Of a stretch of DNA of 64,000 nucleotides, positions 27,744 to 37,427 are shown piece after piece. Numbering within the stretch: the stretch's first letter is position 1; each line of letters opens with the position of its first letter. The notes beneath the pieces were generated by a model that did not search any database, was not told the DNA's origin, and saw only the letters and a list, made by a program, of their open reading frames with translations. Source of the stretch: DATATJ01 sp963789075 (GTDB lineage: Bacteria; Acidobacteriota; Vicinamibacteria; Vicinamibacterales; CAVVIG01); NCBI GenBank assembly GCA_963789075.1, contig CAWBJQ010000003.1, positions 972,097 to 1,036,096 on the forward strand, read 5' to 3'. The translations under genes and the position numbers were made by a program.

Positions 27744-29021
27744 CTAACGTTGCGCGCCGTACGCGATGCGCCAGACGCGCCCCTTCTGCGAGTCGGCGAC
27801 GTAGAGCGCGCCGTCGGGGCCTTCGGCAATCCCAATCGGGCGGTACTTCGCGCGCGGGGTCTGGCTCGCCGGATCGAACGCAGCGAATCCGTCGGCAAAC
27901 ACCTGCGGCGCGCCCGCCTTGCCGTTCCGGTCGAACGGCACGAACACCACGTTGTAGCCGCTCTTGTTGCCCGTGCCGTGCAGCACGATGAACGCGCCGT
28001 TTTGGTACGTCGCGGGAAACTTGCTGCCCGCGTAGAAGAGAAGATCGAGCGGCGCCGCTCGGCGCGACTGGAACGTCAGGACCGGCGTGGAATACGTGCC
28101 CGGCGCGGCCTGCTTCTTCCCGTCCCCGCCGTACTCGGGCGAGATGAGGCGAATCTTCTTCTCGCCGTCGTAGTAGGTGTACGGCCAGCCGAAGTCGGTG
28201 CCCTTGGTGATCTTGTGCATCTCGTCGGCAATGTGATCTTCATCGTCGGCGCTGACGAGATCGGGCCACATGCGGTGCGTGTTGTCGCGGCCGTGCATGA
28301 TGCCGTAGAGGCTCGAGTCCGCCGGCGACCAGTCGAGCGAGTCGATGTCGCGGATGCCGGTGGCCAGCTGCTCGCCGTCGGTCGGGAATTTCTGGCCGAC
28401 CTTGTTGGCGTTGAACCGCCACACGCCGGCACGGGCCCCGAGATCCGGACACGGCTTCAAGCCGACGGACGGTGTAGTCGGCAACGGCTGGCCGGGAGGC
28501 GGCTGCGTCTGTGCCGTGCACAGGTTCGCCGACGCGTCGAGCGCGACGAAGAGATTGCCTTTCCCGTCGAGCGCGATCGGGCGGTTCACGCGGTTGAACC
28601 CTGGATGCGTGGTCGGCATCCCGTCGACGATGAGCGTCGGCTCCTTCGCGGGCACGAGCGCGTCGCCGTCAAAGGTGAAGCGATACACGCCCGACGCCGA
28701 GCTCGCATACAGCGCCCCGTTGTAGAAGCGAATGCCCGTGCCCCCGTCGACCGTGCCGAAGTGCTGCACCTGGTCGGCCCTGTGCGCCGCGTCGAGGTGG
28801 AGCGCGATGATCCCGGCCTTGTCGGCCTCCGCGTTGACGGGCGTGGACACATAGAGGTCCCCGTTCGCGCGCACTGCCAGGTGACGGATCGGCCCCAGCT
28901 CTTCGGCAACCACCGTCGCATGAAACCCCGGCGGCAGCGTCAGGCCGTCCGGCTGATCCGCAGCAGCAAGACCCAAAGCCAGCGCGGGAACCACGGCAGC
29001 GACAACGGCAAACGTCTTCAT
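27744..29021 (-). CDS. Secreted sugar dehydrogenase of the sorbosone/soluble glucose dehydrogenase fold
   Basis: A 425-residue exported beta-propeller. The signal peptide MKTFAVVAAVVPALALGLAAA ends in an Ala-rich cleavage region. Propeller motifs include HLAVRANGDLYVSTP, FNRVNRPIALDGKGNLFVAL, GTDFGWPYTYYDGEKKI and IGIAEGPDGALYVADSQKGR, as in PQQ-dependent L-sorbosone/glucose dehydrogenases. Two cysteines (NLCTAQT, LKPCPDL) could form a disulfide. It would oxidise sugars in the periplasm, which fits the neighbouring gluconate and pentose-phosphate enzymes. Substrate and quinone dependence are inferred from the family. Confidence 0.82.
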   Translation of the reverse strand: MKTFAVVAAVVPALALGLAAADQPDGLTLPPGFHATVVAEELGPIRHLAVRANGDLYVSTPVNAEADKAGIIALHLDAAHRADQVQHFGTVDGGTGIRFYNGALYASSASGVYRFTFDGDALVPAKEPTLIVDGMPTTHPGFNRVNRPIALDGKGNLFVALDASANLCTAQTQPPPGQPLPTTPSVGLKPCPDLGARAGVWRFNANKVGQKFPTDGEQLATGIRDIDSLDWSPADSSLYGIMHGRDNTHRMWPDLVSADDEDHIADEMHKITKGTDFGWPYTYYDGEKKIRLISPEYGGDGKKQAAPGTYSTPVLTFQSRRAAPLDLLFYAGSKFPATYQNGAFIVLHGTGNKSGYNVVFVPFDRNGKAGAPQVFADGFAAFDPASQTPRAKYRPIGIAEGPDGALYVADSQKGRVWRIAYGAQR

Positions 29022-29141
29022 TGCAGCACCTCACAGCAGAATCCAATTTGGCTCGCAGGATCGCAGAATGCCGCGAGCATCACGCGCCTGCAACGCGTCG
29101 GAGCATATAAGCTTAAGAGATTGGAAGGCGGCCACGGCAGG

Positions 29142-31555
29142 TTACTCGACGCATATCACGAAATCGACTCCTTCCCAATCGGCTCGCCTCCGGCCAGTAG
29201 AACGTGAGATCCACGCCGGCGCCTGCGCGCAGCCGCGTCGTCGGCAGGTCCACGACGTGGACGCCAAGCGTCGTGTCGCGTGTGGCGGTATCGTGCACGG
29301 TCCGCCAGCCGTCCACGCTCCAATGCACGACGGCGGAGGCGAGCGTCTCGACGCGGAGGCATGCTGCCGGGCGGCATCGTGCGCACCTTGTTGTTGAAGC
29401 GCCAGATGACGCGATGCGACGTCGTCTTGTCGACGAGGTACCGCTGCACGGTCTGAGGCGGCCGATCGAAGACGCGCCCGTCTCGAAGGGACCGGCACAA
29501 CTTGAGGTACTCGGCATGCGCCCACACGAGCGGCCTGGCCGAGCCGGACGCGTGCCCGATGAACAGTTCGCGCTCCGGAATGTCGGCGCTGTCCCAGATC
29601 TGCTCCGGCAGAAGACCGCTCTCGCCGGCGAACGCCTCGAGCGCCTGCGCCAGCTGCTCGGCCACGCGCCGTGCGGCCGGCGGCGAGCTCGTAGTGGGCG
29701 CGCTCGCCGGTCAGGAGCGGCCACGCGCGCCCGATGCCGGTTCCGTCGAACGGCCGCGCCGTCGGCGTGCTCGCCGTAGCCGTCACCCTGATAGCGATGC
29801 CACGCCGGACCGCGCGGCGTGTCGACCTTGAGCGTCGCATCGATGACCTTCACGGTGTTCGACGATCCGCGGATCGTCCGCCGCGCGCAGTCCGAAGCGC
29901 ACGAACGCGAGCGCGTCGAGGCTGACCATCGAGGCCGCCGGCGCGGTCGACTGATCCGGAGGTCGGTTCTTGATCGGGACGAAGCCGTCGACACGGCGAC
30001 GCGGCATCCGCCCGATCCGGCTCCGCGACGCGGACGTAGTAGCCCGTCGACGCCGTGCTGCTGCGCCAGTTCGGTGCCCGTCACATACAGCCATCGCTCG
30101 ATGCTCGCGTTCCACGCGTCGGCCGTTTCCCGCAGATAGTCGGCGGCCGTCGTGTCCGCGACCGCGTCGGCCAGATCGGCGGCGACCAGCAGCGCGGCGA
30201 TTTCGACGGCGATGGTGAACGGCGAATAGCCGGGGTCTTCCTCCCAGCGATCCTGCGGACTGACCGGACCATTGCGCGCGAGAAACGCGGCCGCTCGCCG
30301 CACCATCGGCCAGCAGCGCGTCCCGCTCGCTCGGCGTCGAGCACGCCTTCGCGAGCGGCGAGATCGACCAGCAGAATCGGGAGCGCCGTTTCGTCCATCT
30401 GAATGCCGTGCCAGTACGGCGTGCCGTCGAGCCACATGTTCTGCGACCAGTGGCCGTCGGGTTCCTGCGTGACCTGCAGGTACCGCAGCACGCGCCTCGC
30501 CTCGTGGCGCGCACCGACGGCCAGAAAGCCCCCGCGGTCTCGACGAGATCCCGCGGCCACATCAGGTGATAGCCGCCCAGGTCGTCGTCGCCTTTGGAGA
30601 AGCCCCACGGAATCGACAGGCTGGCGATGACGCCGCCTTCGACGCGTTTCGATTCGTGCGTGCGCAACACGGCGGCGCTGAGGTGATACAGCGGCGGCGT
30701 GGCGCGTTCCGGGAGGTGCCGCCTCTGAGCGATTCGTGCCAGGCCTTCCACGCTCTGACGTACTCCGCTTTCGTCTCGTCGAAGTCTTCCAGCAGACTGA
30801 TGAGCGCGTGCTGACCGGCTTCCATCGCGGTGGGACCGAAGCCGAGCGCGAGCACGAACGGACCGTCCGACGCGCGGAGATCGATTTCGCCGGTGACGGC
30901 GACGTTGCCGTTCTCGGCGCGCGCGTAGGTCCGGATCAGCCGCTTGTTGGCGTGCAGTTCCTGCCATCCGTCCGAGAACCCGACGAACCCGACCGATCGG
31001 GCGAGCCACGGCGTCGACGAGGCCAACGCCAACGCGTAGTTCTCTCGCTCGGCGAAGAGCATCGGCGTGCCCTTGTAGTCGCCGACCCAGGCCGTATTGC
31101 CGCTGCCGCGGTTGACCAGGTGGGGTGCCAGGAGCACGTAGAGCCGGAAGTCCGCCAGCGTCCCCTGGAGCGGCACGAAACGCACGCGCTGGAGCACGAC
31201 GTCGCGCCAGGGATCGGTCAGCACTTCCTTCTCGATCCGATAGCGGCCGTCAACGTCGGTGTTGCGAATCAGATAGGCCGGAACGCCAGGCGCCACCTGC
31301 GTCGTCTCCGAGCGGGTATCCCGCTTTTCTTCCGAGAAGAGACGTCTGGCCATCGGTGACGATGAACCCGAGGTCGCGTGTGCAGGCGTGATCGACGCGC
31401 GGATAGTAGATCTCGTTGAGAATCCCGTGGCTCAGCGTGAACCAGACACGGCTGTCGCGGCTGACGGCGGTGCCGACGCCGCTCTTCGCACTCGACGTCC
31501 AACGCGCCGGAATGCCCGGCCAGCCAGGGGCACACGTCCTCGGGTCTTCAGCCAC
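29142..31555 (-). CDS. Glycoside hydrolase family 15 glucoamylase, about ten indels
   Basis: Releases glucose from alpha-glucans. Stitching the minus-strand frames gives an enzyme of about 800 residues. The N-terminus PGIPARWTSSAKSGVGTAVS with RVWFTLSHGILNEIYYPR and LFSEEKRDTRSE is typical of bacterial glucoamylases. The catalytic (alpha/alpha)6 domain has GGYHLMWPRDLVETAGAF, GHWSQNMWLDGTPYWHGIQ, DRWEEDPGYSPFTIAVE and SARPLVWAHAEYLKLCRSL. The end is WEGVDFVICVE. Frame changes occur around 31345, 30715, 30545, 30340, 30050, 29870 and several further points to 29150. Such a density is the highest in the window and could mean sequencing error or genuine decay. Confidence 0.84.
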
Positions 31556-31597
31556 GGTGCATTCTCCAATAGTGAACGTCCCGCCGCATCAGAGGCC

Positions 31598-32584
31598 CTA
31601 CTTCAGCGGCCGCAGCTCATCGCGCGACGCGTCGGTCGTCCGGCCGGTTTCGTCGGCGTTCGCGACCTCGCTGTCGTCGACGTTCGCGCCGATCCGATCC
31701 TCCGCAATTGCGATGGGATTCGCAGGAAGGCCGTTGCCATCGAGGGCCGGCACACTCGCGTTGCCGTCCTGCTCCTCGTCCGGACGATCGCCCTGGATCG
31801 TGCCTTTGTGACCAGCTGGATCGACACTCGTCGCGATCGCCATCGGCGTACTGCTCGCGTGTTGCGCCGCGGCTTCCCGGTCGACCCACCAGATCAACGT
31901 CCCCTCAGTTGAGCGGATGCCCGCCGCCGGATAGGCGTTCGGGTCGGGAATCCCGGTGAGCACGTGCTGGAGCGCACCCGCCTTCTTCGACCCTGCCACC
32001 AGGACGTAGATGTTGGCGGCTCGAGTGAGCGCCGGGAAGGTCAGTGTCAGACGCGTACGGGCGGCTCGGCCGGTGCCTGTCACGGCGACCACCCACCGTG
32101 TCCGCTCTCCGAGCGCCGGGGAGCCCGGGAACAGGGAGGCCGTATGGCCCTCTTCTCCGAGCCCGAGAAGGATGAGATCGAAATGCGGCCAATCGTTCCC
32201 AAAATAATTGCGCAGCGTTCTTTCATAGTCTCGGGCAGCATCGTCCGGTGACGGGAAGTGCGTCGGCATTGGATGGATGTTCGCGGCCGGACACGGGACG
32301 TGATCCAACAATGTTTCCTTCGCCATCCGGTAGTTACTGTCTGGATCGTCGGGCGGTACGTAGCGCTCGTCCCCAAAGAACACGTGGACGGATGTCCAGG
32401 GAATTCGATCTCGAAATGCCGACGCGAGCAAACCGTAGAGCGTACGCGGCGTGCTTCCGCCCGACAGCACCAGCGAGCATCTGCCATGGCTTCGCACGGC
32501 GTCGTTGATCGTGGTGACCGCAGCCTCGGCCGCTCGCCGGCTGAGCTCGTTCACGTCAGCACAGATACGTACATCTGATTTCAT
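31598..32584 (-). CDS. pgl: 6-phosphogluconolactonase with an extra hydrophilic tail
   Basis: Hydrolyses the lactone made by Zwf. Residues 1-245 are a standard DevB/Pgl domain: SLVLSGGSTPRTLYGLLAS, VFFGDERYVPPDDPDSNYRM, LILLGLGEEGHTASLFPGS, then GTLIWWVDREAA at the usual end. The frame then continues 80 residues into an acidic tail (IQGDRPDEEQDGNASVPALD, NPIAIAEDRIGANVDDSE). The tail could be a separate small gene from ATG 31843 joined by a lost stop. The start ATG 32584 overlaps the stop of the upstream dehydrogenase (ATGA), so they are co-translated. Confidence 0.92.
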   Translation of the reverse strand: MKSDVRICADVNELSRRAAEAAVTTINDAVRSHGRCSLVLSGGSTPRTLYGLLASAFRDRIPWTSVHVFFGDERYVPPDDPDSNYRMAKETLLDHVPCPAANIHPMPTHFPSPDDAARDYERTLRNYFGNDWPHFDLILLGLGEEGHTASLFPGSPALGERTRWVVAVTGTGRAARTRLTLTFPALTRAANIYVLVAGSKKAGALQHVLTGIPDPNAYPAAGIRSTEGTLIWWVDREAAAQHASSTPMAIATSVDPAGHKGTIQGDRPDEEQDGNASVPALDGNGLPANPIAIAEDRIGANVDDSEVANADETGRTTDASRDELRPLK

Positions 32585-33697
32585 TGATCCCCGCCCCACT
32601 CCAGGACGACCTTGATTTCGTCCGAGCCGTGATGTTGAAACGCCGATTCGAAGTCCGCGTACGGATGCCGGTGCGTGATGAGGTCCGCGACACGTTGAGG
32701 CCAGCGCGTCTGCGCCAGGACGAGATCATTCACGGCGAGTTGGAAATGATCACGTGACGCATTGACGCTGCCCACCATCACCTGGTTGCGCAGCACGAGT
32801 CGTCGCATGAAATCTGCGCCGGACAAGGTGCAGCGGCCGGTCGCCAGAGGGGATGCCCGGTGACTGCGTACACGCCGTTCATGGCCAACGCGTCGAGGAG
32901 ATCGAATTCGAGGCTGGCGATTCCCGTCGCTTCGACGATCAGGTCGAACGTTCCGATCTGATCGATCGGATGATCCGGCGTCATCTGACGTCCGTCGAGG
33001 TAATGGCCGCCGATGCAGCTCCAACCAGCGCGGCCGTGCCGTGCTGACGTCGACGACGTCAAGACCCCAGACCTCGCCGTCCCGCAGGCGCAACGACAAT
33101 GCCGCCAGCAGACCGATCGGCCCCAGTCCGGCGACCAGACAGCGTTTCCCGGACAGCCAGTCGAGCGACGTCGCCGAGTCGGGCAGTCGCGTCAGTTGCA
33201 GGTGGACGGCTTCCGAGATCGCTTTTTCCGCCACTGAGAACGGCTCGGCGAGCACGCCCACCGCTTCCAACTCTGGCGCCACGCGCACGACGAACTGTTC
33301 GCGGTCGACGACGAATTCCGCCTGGTATCCATCCAGCGCCCAGATGCCGCGCTCGGCGTAGAGCCCCGTCCGGCACATGTCGGAGCGATTCATGGCGCAC
33401 GAACGGCACTGTCCACAGCCGCGCCGAACGGTGAAGACGGCGTAGTCGCCAGGCTTGACCAGCGTCACCGCGCGACCGACGTCGGTCACCTGGCCGAACA
33501 TTTCGTGGCCGAGGACGAGGTCGTCGTGTGCGGGCGGCGCCTTGGCGCGACCGCCGGCAGCCTCCTCACGGTCGGTGCCGCAGATGCCCACGCGCACCAC
33601 GCGGAGTTTGATGTCGTCCGGCGCGACGATCGACGGCTCCGGCCGATCGACCACGCGGACCGTCTTCGTTCCCGGCACGAACGGCGATGGCTTTCAT
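32581..33697 (-). CDS. gdh: Zinc-type glucose 1-dehydrogenase, several indels
   Basis: Medium-chain dehydrogenase oxidising glucose to gluconolactone. The N-terminus is MKAIAVRAG at 33697, joined after a surplus A near 33669 to TKTVRVVDRPEP. The zinc and substrate region reads VGICGTDREEAAGGRAKAPP and VLGHEMFGQVTDVG. The structural-zinc loop is RRGCGQCRSCAMNRSDMCRTG, and the Rossmann motif is VAGLGPIGLLAALSLRL. The middle (GGHYLDGRQMTPDHPIDQIG, then FDLIVEATGIASLEFDLLD) lies in another frame, so two compensating indels flank it. It sits between gntK and pgl with 4-base overlaps, a glucose-to-phosphogluconate operon. Confidence 0.85.
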
Positions 33698-34227
33698 GGT
33701 CGGCCTTCCATCGGTCTGTCGAGCGTTCCTGTCGGCGTTCCGGGATCGCGCAACTGCGTCAGGATCTGCTCGCACGATGGCGCTCGGTGGCGCTGAGACG
33801 TCGACGACGACCGCGTCGGATGGTTCTTCCAACGCCTCGAACTGGCTCGCCAGCATATCGGCCTTCATGAAATGGCCGGCCGATGCTGCACGCGCGATCG
33901 AATGAGTGCCGCAGAGCCTTTCAGATACACCCAGGTGATCGGGACGCCTTCGGCGAGAACCGTTCCGGTACGTTGCTTGAGCGCCGAGCAGCCGACGACG
34001 AGATCCTGCGCCTCGCTCAGAAGGCGTCCAGCGATGCGGGCATGGATCGCCGAGAGCCACGGCGCACGATCGGCATCAGTCAACGGAATACCATGGCTCA
34101 TCTTGTCGACGTTTGCTGGGGAGTGCAGCGAATCGCCCTCGAGAAACGGGCACTTCATCGCGTCCGCCAGCATCGTGCCGACGGTCGTTTTCCCCGATCC
34201 GGCCACGCCCATCACGACGATGATCAT
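33694..34227 (-). CDS. gntK: Gluconokinase, two indels
   Basis: Phosphorylates gluconate to 6-phosphogluconate, feeding Gnd. The P-loop is VVMGVAGSGKTTVGTMLAD, followed by FLEGDSLHSPANVDKMSHG, LTDADRAPWL and VVGCSALKQRTGTVLA, all typical of thermoresistant gluconokinases. The frame changes near 33885 and 33775; with both corrected the protein ends EQILTQLRDPGTPTGTLDRP followed by MEGRP and a TGA that overlaps the next ATG. About 177 residues, the usual size. Confidence 0.87.
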
Positions 34228-34238
34228 GCGCTTTCAAC

Positions 34239-35074
34239 TCAGGCTGCCTGCGCTCGAAGAACGAACCGCTCCATGGCCAGGGCGAATCCCTCTTCCGTAT
34301 TGGACGTCGTCACGAACGTCGCCGCGTGCTGCACCTCTGCGCTCGCGTTGCCCATGGCAATGCTCACGCCGCTGCGCTTGAACATGAGCACATCGTTCGG
34401 CATGTCACCGATGGTCGCGATCTGTGCGGTCGGAATCGCCAGCAGCGCCGACAGGGCGCTGATCACCTCTCCCTTGTTCGCCTTCGGATGCGTCACGTCC
34501 AGGTAATACGGCTGGGACAGAGCAGCCGACACGTGTTGCCCGAACGTCTGCTGCACCTCTGTGACGCAGCGGGCCATCGCGTCGTGGTCGTCACTGACGC
34601 CGACGATCTTCACGACGCGATCCAGCAGATCCTCGAATGTCGCCACGACGGTCGGCGGAAACTTGACCGTCCACTCTTCGCGATCGACGTGAGGCCCGTG
34701 ACGCGCTTGGACATACCAATCCTTGTCGGTATACATCCAGACGTCGAGCGTGTCCTTCGACAGGATGTCGATGACCGATTGCACCGCCTCGCGCGGGCAC
34801 GAGGTGTTCGCGAATGACGGAGAGATCCGGCCGCACGACCAACCCGCCGTTGAACGCCGTGATCGGGTCCACAAGTTGCAGTTCGTCGATCAACATCTTC
34901 ATGCCCAACGGAGGACGGCCGCTCGTGATCGTGAACGCGATGCCCGCCTCGATGAACGTGTTCGAACAGCGGCACGTGCCCGCGGCGTCAGGATCTTGTC
35001 GGGTGTCACAAGGTCCCGTCAACATCCGCCACGACCAGACGCACATCGTTGTGGACACCTTCATTACTGGCCAT
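34239..35074 (-). CDS. Cof-type HAD hydrolase (sugar-phosphate phosphatase), indels near the N-terminus
   Basis: HAD-superfamily phosphatase of about 278 residues with a Cof-type cap. Starting at ATG 35074, which has GGAGG just upstream, the first frame reads MASNEGVHNDVRLVVADVDG with motif I (DVDGT). After frame changes near 35020 and 34960 it continues with FIEAGIAFTITSGRPPLGM, DPITAFNGGLVVRPD and EWTVKFPPTVVATFEDLLD, and motif IV IATIGDMPNDVLMFKRSGVS. The substrate is unknown; the context suggests a sugar phosphate. It lies 11 bases upstream of gntK in the same operon. Confidence 0.85.
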
Positions 35075-35111
35075 CACCTCCGCCTCTCAAGGCGCACGCG
35101 CCGGTTCAGCG

Positions 35112-35322
35112 TCATTCGGACTGATGGCCGTGCTTCGATTCCTTCAATTCGTGTTCCGCACACAACCAATCGTCGAGGTCGCGTCCCGGTTCACGCCCCC
35201 GTTCCTCGAACAGCTCGTACGCGCGGCGAGCGATGACCTCCGGCTCGACGAATCCGACGACGTCTGTCTCGGGCGAGTGAGCGTGTCGCGACTGTTCAGC
35301 GTGCTTCCCGTGTGCTGATCAT
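35112..35322 (-). CDS. DUF2934 small protein, one indel
   Basis: A short protein whose C-terminal part reads VIARRAYELFEERGREPGRD followed by LDDWLCAEHEL, the DUF2934 signature. ATG 35322 has AGGAGG seven bases upstream and gives MISTREA; a surplus base near 35298 must be skipped to join it to AEQSRHAHSPETDVV and the domain. DUF2934 proteins are small, helical and of unknown function. Box B lies about 110 bases upstream in the correct orientation. Confidence 0.75.
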
Positions 35323-35430
35323 GATGCTTCCTCCTGGGTAACCACGTCGTCGGCCTGGGTGATGGCCAACGTCGTGAGATGTCAAGTCGATGCGCCGCTT
35401 GATGGTGCTCTTCTCGCGGAACCCGATCCT

Positions 35431-35473
35431 GTTATGCCCCGCGCAGCGCGTTTCGGCAATGATGCGTTTGTAC
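35431..35473 (-). promoter_or_regulatory. Island promoter box B, toward DUF2934
   Basis: On the minus strand GTACAAACGCATCATTGCCG, with TTGCCG as -35, 17 bases of spacer, then CATAAC (35436-35431) as -10. The core differs from box A at one base in 20, and the preceding CGTATCGCGACGGA also matches box A. It precedes the minus-strand DUF2934 gene and possibly the HAD-gntK-gdh-pgl operon beyond it. Confidence 0.6.
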
Positions 35474-35539
35474 TCCGTCGCGATACGAGCGTCTCGCGCG
35501 TCGCGGTTCAGCGGATCAGCTGGTGCGTAGCTTCCTCAT

Positions 35540-35755
35540 TCATTTCGATCGTTTCAGGGCCGAGCCCTTGTGCATCGCGATGTGGTCGGTTTTGCCGCTC
35601 TTGATTTCGTACTGTGGTTCATCCTTGCTCGCATGGTGCGTGTATCCTTTGTAGTTCACATTCTTTATGTGCACCTTGATGATTGTTCCGCTGACGTGGC
35701 CCGCCTCGGAGTTCCAGGTCACGTGATCTCCGACCTTGAGTGTTCTCTTCTTCAT
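35540..35755 (-). CDS. DUF2945 (HVA1/Tudor-like) small protein
   Basis: 71 residues: KKRTLKVGDHVTWNSEAGHV, GTIIKVHIKNVNYKGYTHHA, and SKDEPQYEIKSGKTDHIAMH match the DUF2945 'hypervirulence-associated' Tudor-like domain, seen in many soil bacteria and fungi, function unknown. The ATG at 35755 overlaps the stop of the upstream reductase, so the two are probably translated together. Confidence 0.85.
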   Translation of the reverse strand: MKKRTLKVGDHVTWNSEAGHVSGTIIKVHIKNVNYKGYTHHASKDEPQYEIKSGKTDHIAMHKGSALKRSK

Positions 35756-37232
35756 GCTGGTTTGCCTCTGGTTGTCGTCTCGAGTTCCACTTCCGCGCGG
35801 AGGCCTGCCAGATCCCGGTGCACGACCGCCACGGCCAATTTCTTGCCGCCGCGCCGATAGGTGATCGTGCAGTCTTGCGTGGCTGCGTCGAGTTGCCCAT
35901 CGATCTCGGCGCTGTCGAAGCGCTCGGCATGACCGACATACGCGAGACTGAACTCGTACTGCTCGGTCCAGAAGAACGGAACGGCGTCGAACCGCTCCCG
36001 TCGTCCAAGGATGTTGCGCGCCGCGGTTTGACCCTGGCGTTCGGCCAGCACCCAGTGCTCGACGCGGATGCGCTCGCCGGTGAGCGGGTCCGGCCAGCGC
36101 GCGATGTCGCCGGCCGCAAAGATGCCCGGAACGCTCGTCTCGAGGTGCTCGTCCACCGTGAGACCGCGATCGATGGCGAGGCCCGCCTGCTCCGCCAGCG
36201 CGATCGCCGGCCGGACGCCGATGCCGACGACGACCAGGTCGGCCGGCAGGTGTTCGCCGTTTTGCAGCGTGACGCGCCGCTCGTCGATCGATGTCGCGGC
36301 GGTGCCGAGATGGAACGTCACTCCGTGTCGCTCGTGGAGCGCGCGGATGAAGGTGCCGACCTCCTCTCCGAGGATTTTCAGCATCGGGATGGTTTCCGGC
36401 GCGACCACATCCACGGCCACGTTCCGTGCGCGAAGCGACGCCGCCACCTCGAGTCCGATGAAGCTCGCGCCAATCACCACCGCCCGCTTCGACGTCAGCG
36501 CTTTGGCGACCAGTGCGCGGCTGTCGGCGAGGGTGCGCAGATAGTGGACGTGTGGGAGATTCGCGCCAGGCACGTCGAGCCGCACCGGCTCGGCGCCGGT
36601 GGCGAGCAGCAGCGCATCGTACGCATGGCCGGGTACCGTCAACGAGCTGCACGTGCCGACCCGCGGTGTCGATCGTGGCCACTCGAGCGTCCAATTTCAG
36701 GTCGATGCGGTGTTCTCGATAGAAGTCCGCCGATCGAAGCGGGTTGGAGTCCGTCAGACGCTGCGCCCGACAGGTAGCCCTTGGAGAGATTCGGGCGATC
36801 GCAGGGCACCGACGAATCGGCGCTGAACATCGTGATGCGGCCGGCAGTAGCCCAGGCGCCGGAGCATTTCCGCGGCGGCGTTGCCCGCGGCGCCACCGCC
36901 CACGATCACGACGGACTTCGGGATGCCGGCCTGTGCTCCGAGCGATGGCGGCCCACCGCGCTCGATCTTCGTTCCCACATACGCGGTCCCATTCCGCTGC
37001 TCGACGTGCCAGCACGACACCGGGTCCAACGCCGGCGGGCGAAGCGCCTCGCCGGTCCGCAGGCTGAAACAGGCGTGATGCCAGGGACAGCGCACCGTCT
37101 CATCGACGAGCAATCCGTCGGCGAGCGGCGCGCCATAGTGCGTGCAGACGGCGCCGATCGCGAACAAGGCGTCTCCGCGTCGCGCGAGCAGCACCGGTTC
37201 GCCGTGCGCATCGGGACGCCTTCGAGCTCGTC
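35752..37232 (-). CDS. Rieske domain-FAD/NAD(P) reductase, N-terminus replaced, several indels
   Basis: A ferredoxin-reductase-like flavoprotein with an N-terminal Rieske [2Fe-2S] domain, related to AIFM3-type and aromatic dioxygenase reductases. Rieske ligands are CTHYGAPL and CPWHHACFSLRTGE. The FAD motif is SVVIVGGGAAGNAAAEMLRR, the NAD motif is AVVIGASFIGLEVAASLRAR, and the second FAD motif is GIFAAGDIARWPDP. Frame changes occur near 37200, 36860 and 36640. The expected start is missing because the Rieske part is fused, at the sequence ELEGVP, to a NuoE N-terminus. Its partner is unknown. Confidence 0.83.
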
Positions 37233-37393
37233 GGCGGTCATATCCAGTAGCGAGGCGAATCCTTCAAGCTCTCGTCCGAGACCCACCCGCGATGCCGCTG
37301 GACGATCTTCATCGCGTCGACCGACGCGGCCTGCCGCGTCGGATATCGCGTGAACTCCGCTTCGATCTCGCGCCGCTCCTCGTGGCTCAGCAT
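37233..37393 (-). pseudogene. nuoE: NuoE N-terminal stump
   Basis: From ATG 37393 the minus strand reads MLSHEERREIEAEFTRYPTR, QAASVDAMKIVQRHRGWVSD, then after one indel FASLLDMTADELEGV. This is the N-terminal helical part of NuoE (24-kDa subunit), which should continue with ATFY and the [2Fe-2S] cysteines. None of those follow; the sequence passes into the Rieske reductase instead. It follows nuoCD by 34 bases, in normal nuo operon order. Confidence 0.72.
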
Positions 37394-37427
37394 CGATGCT
37401 CGCTCCTATGCGTCGCTCGTGCGTCTT

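Noticed and set aside
27601..27747. Short plus-strand frame MTTRMVIDRFKRDNRAARWP with AAAGGAG upstream
   Set aside because: The ribosome-binding site is good, but the product has no recognisable relatives and overlaps the end of the convergent sugar dehydrogenase.
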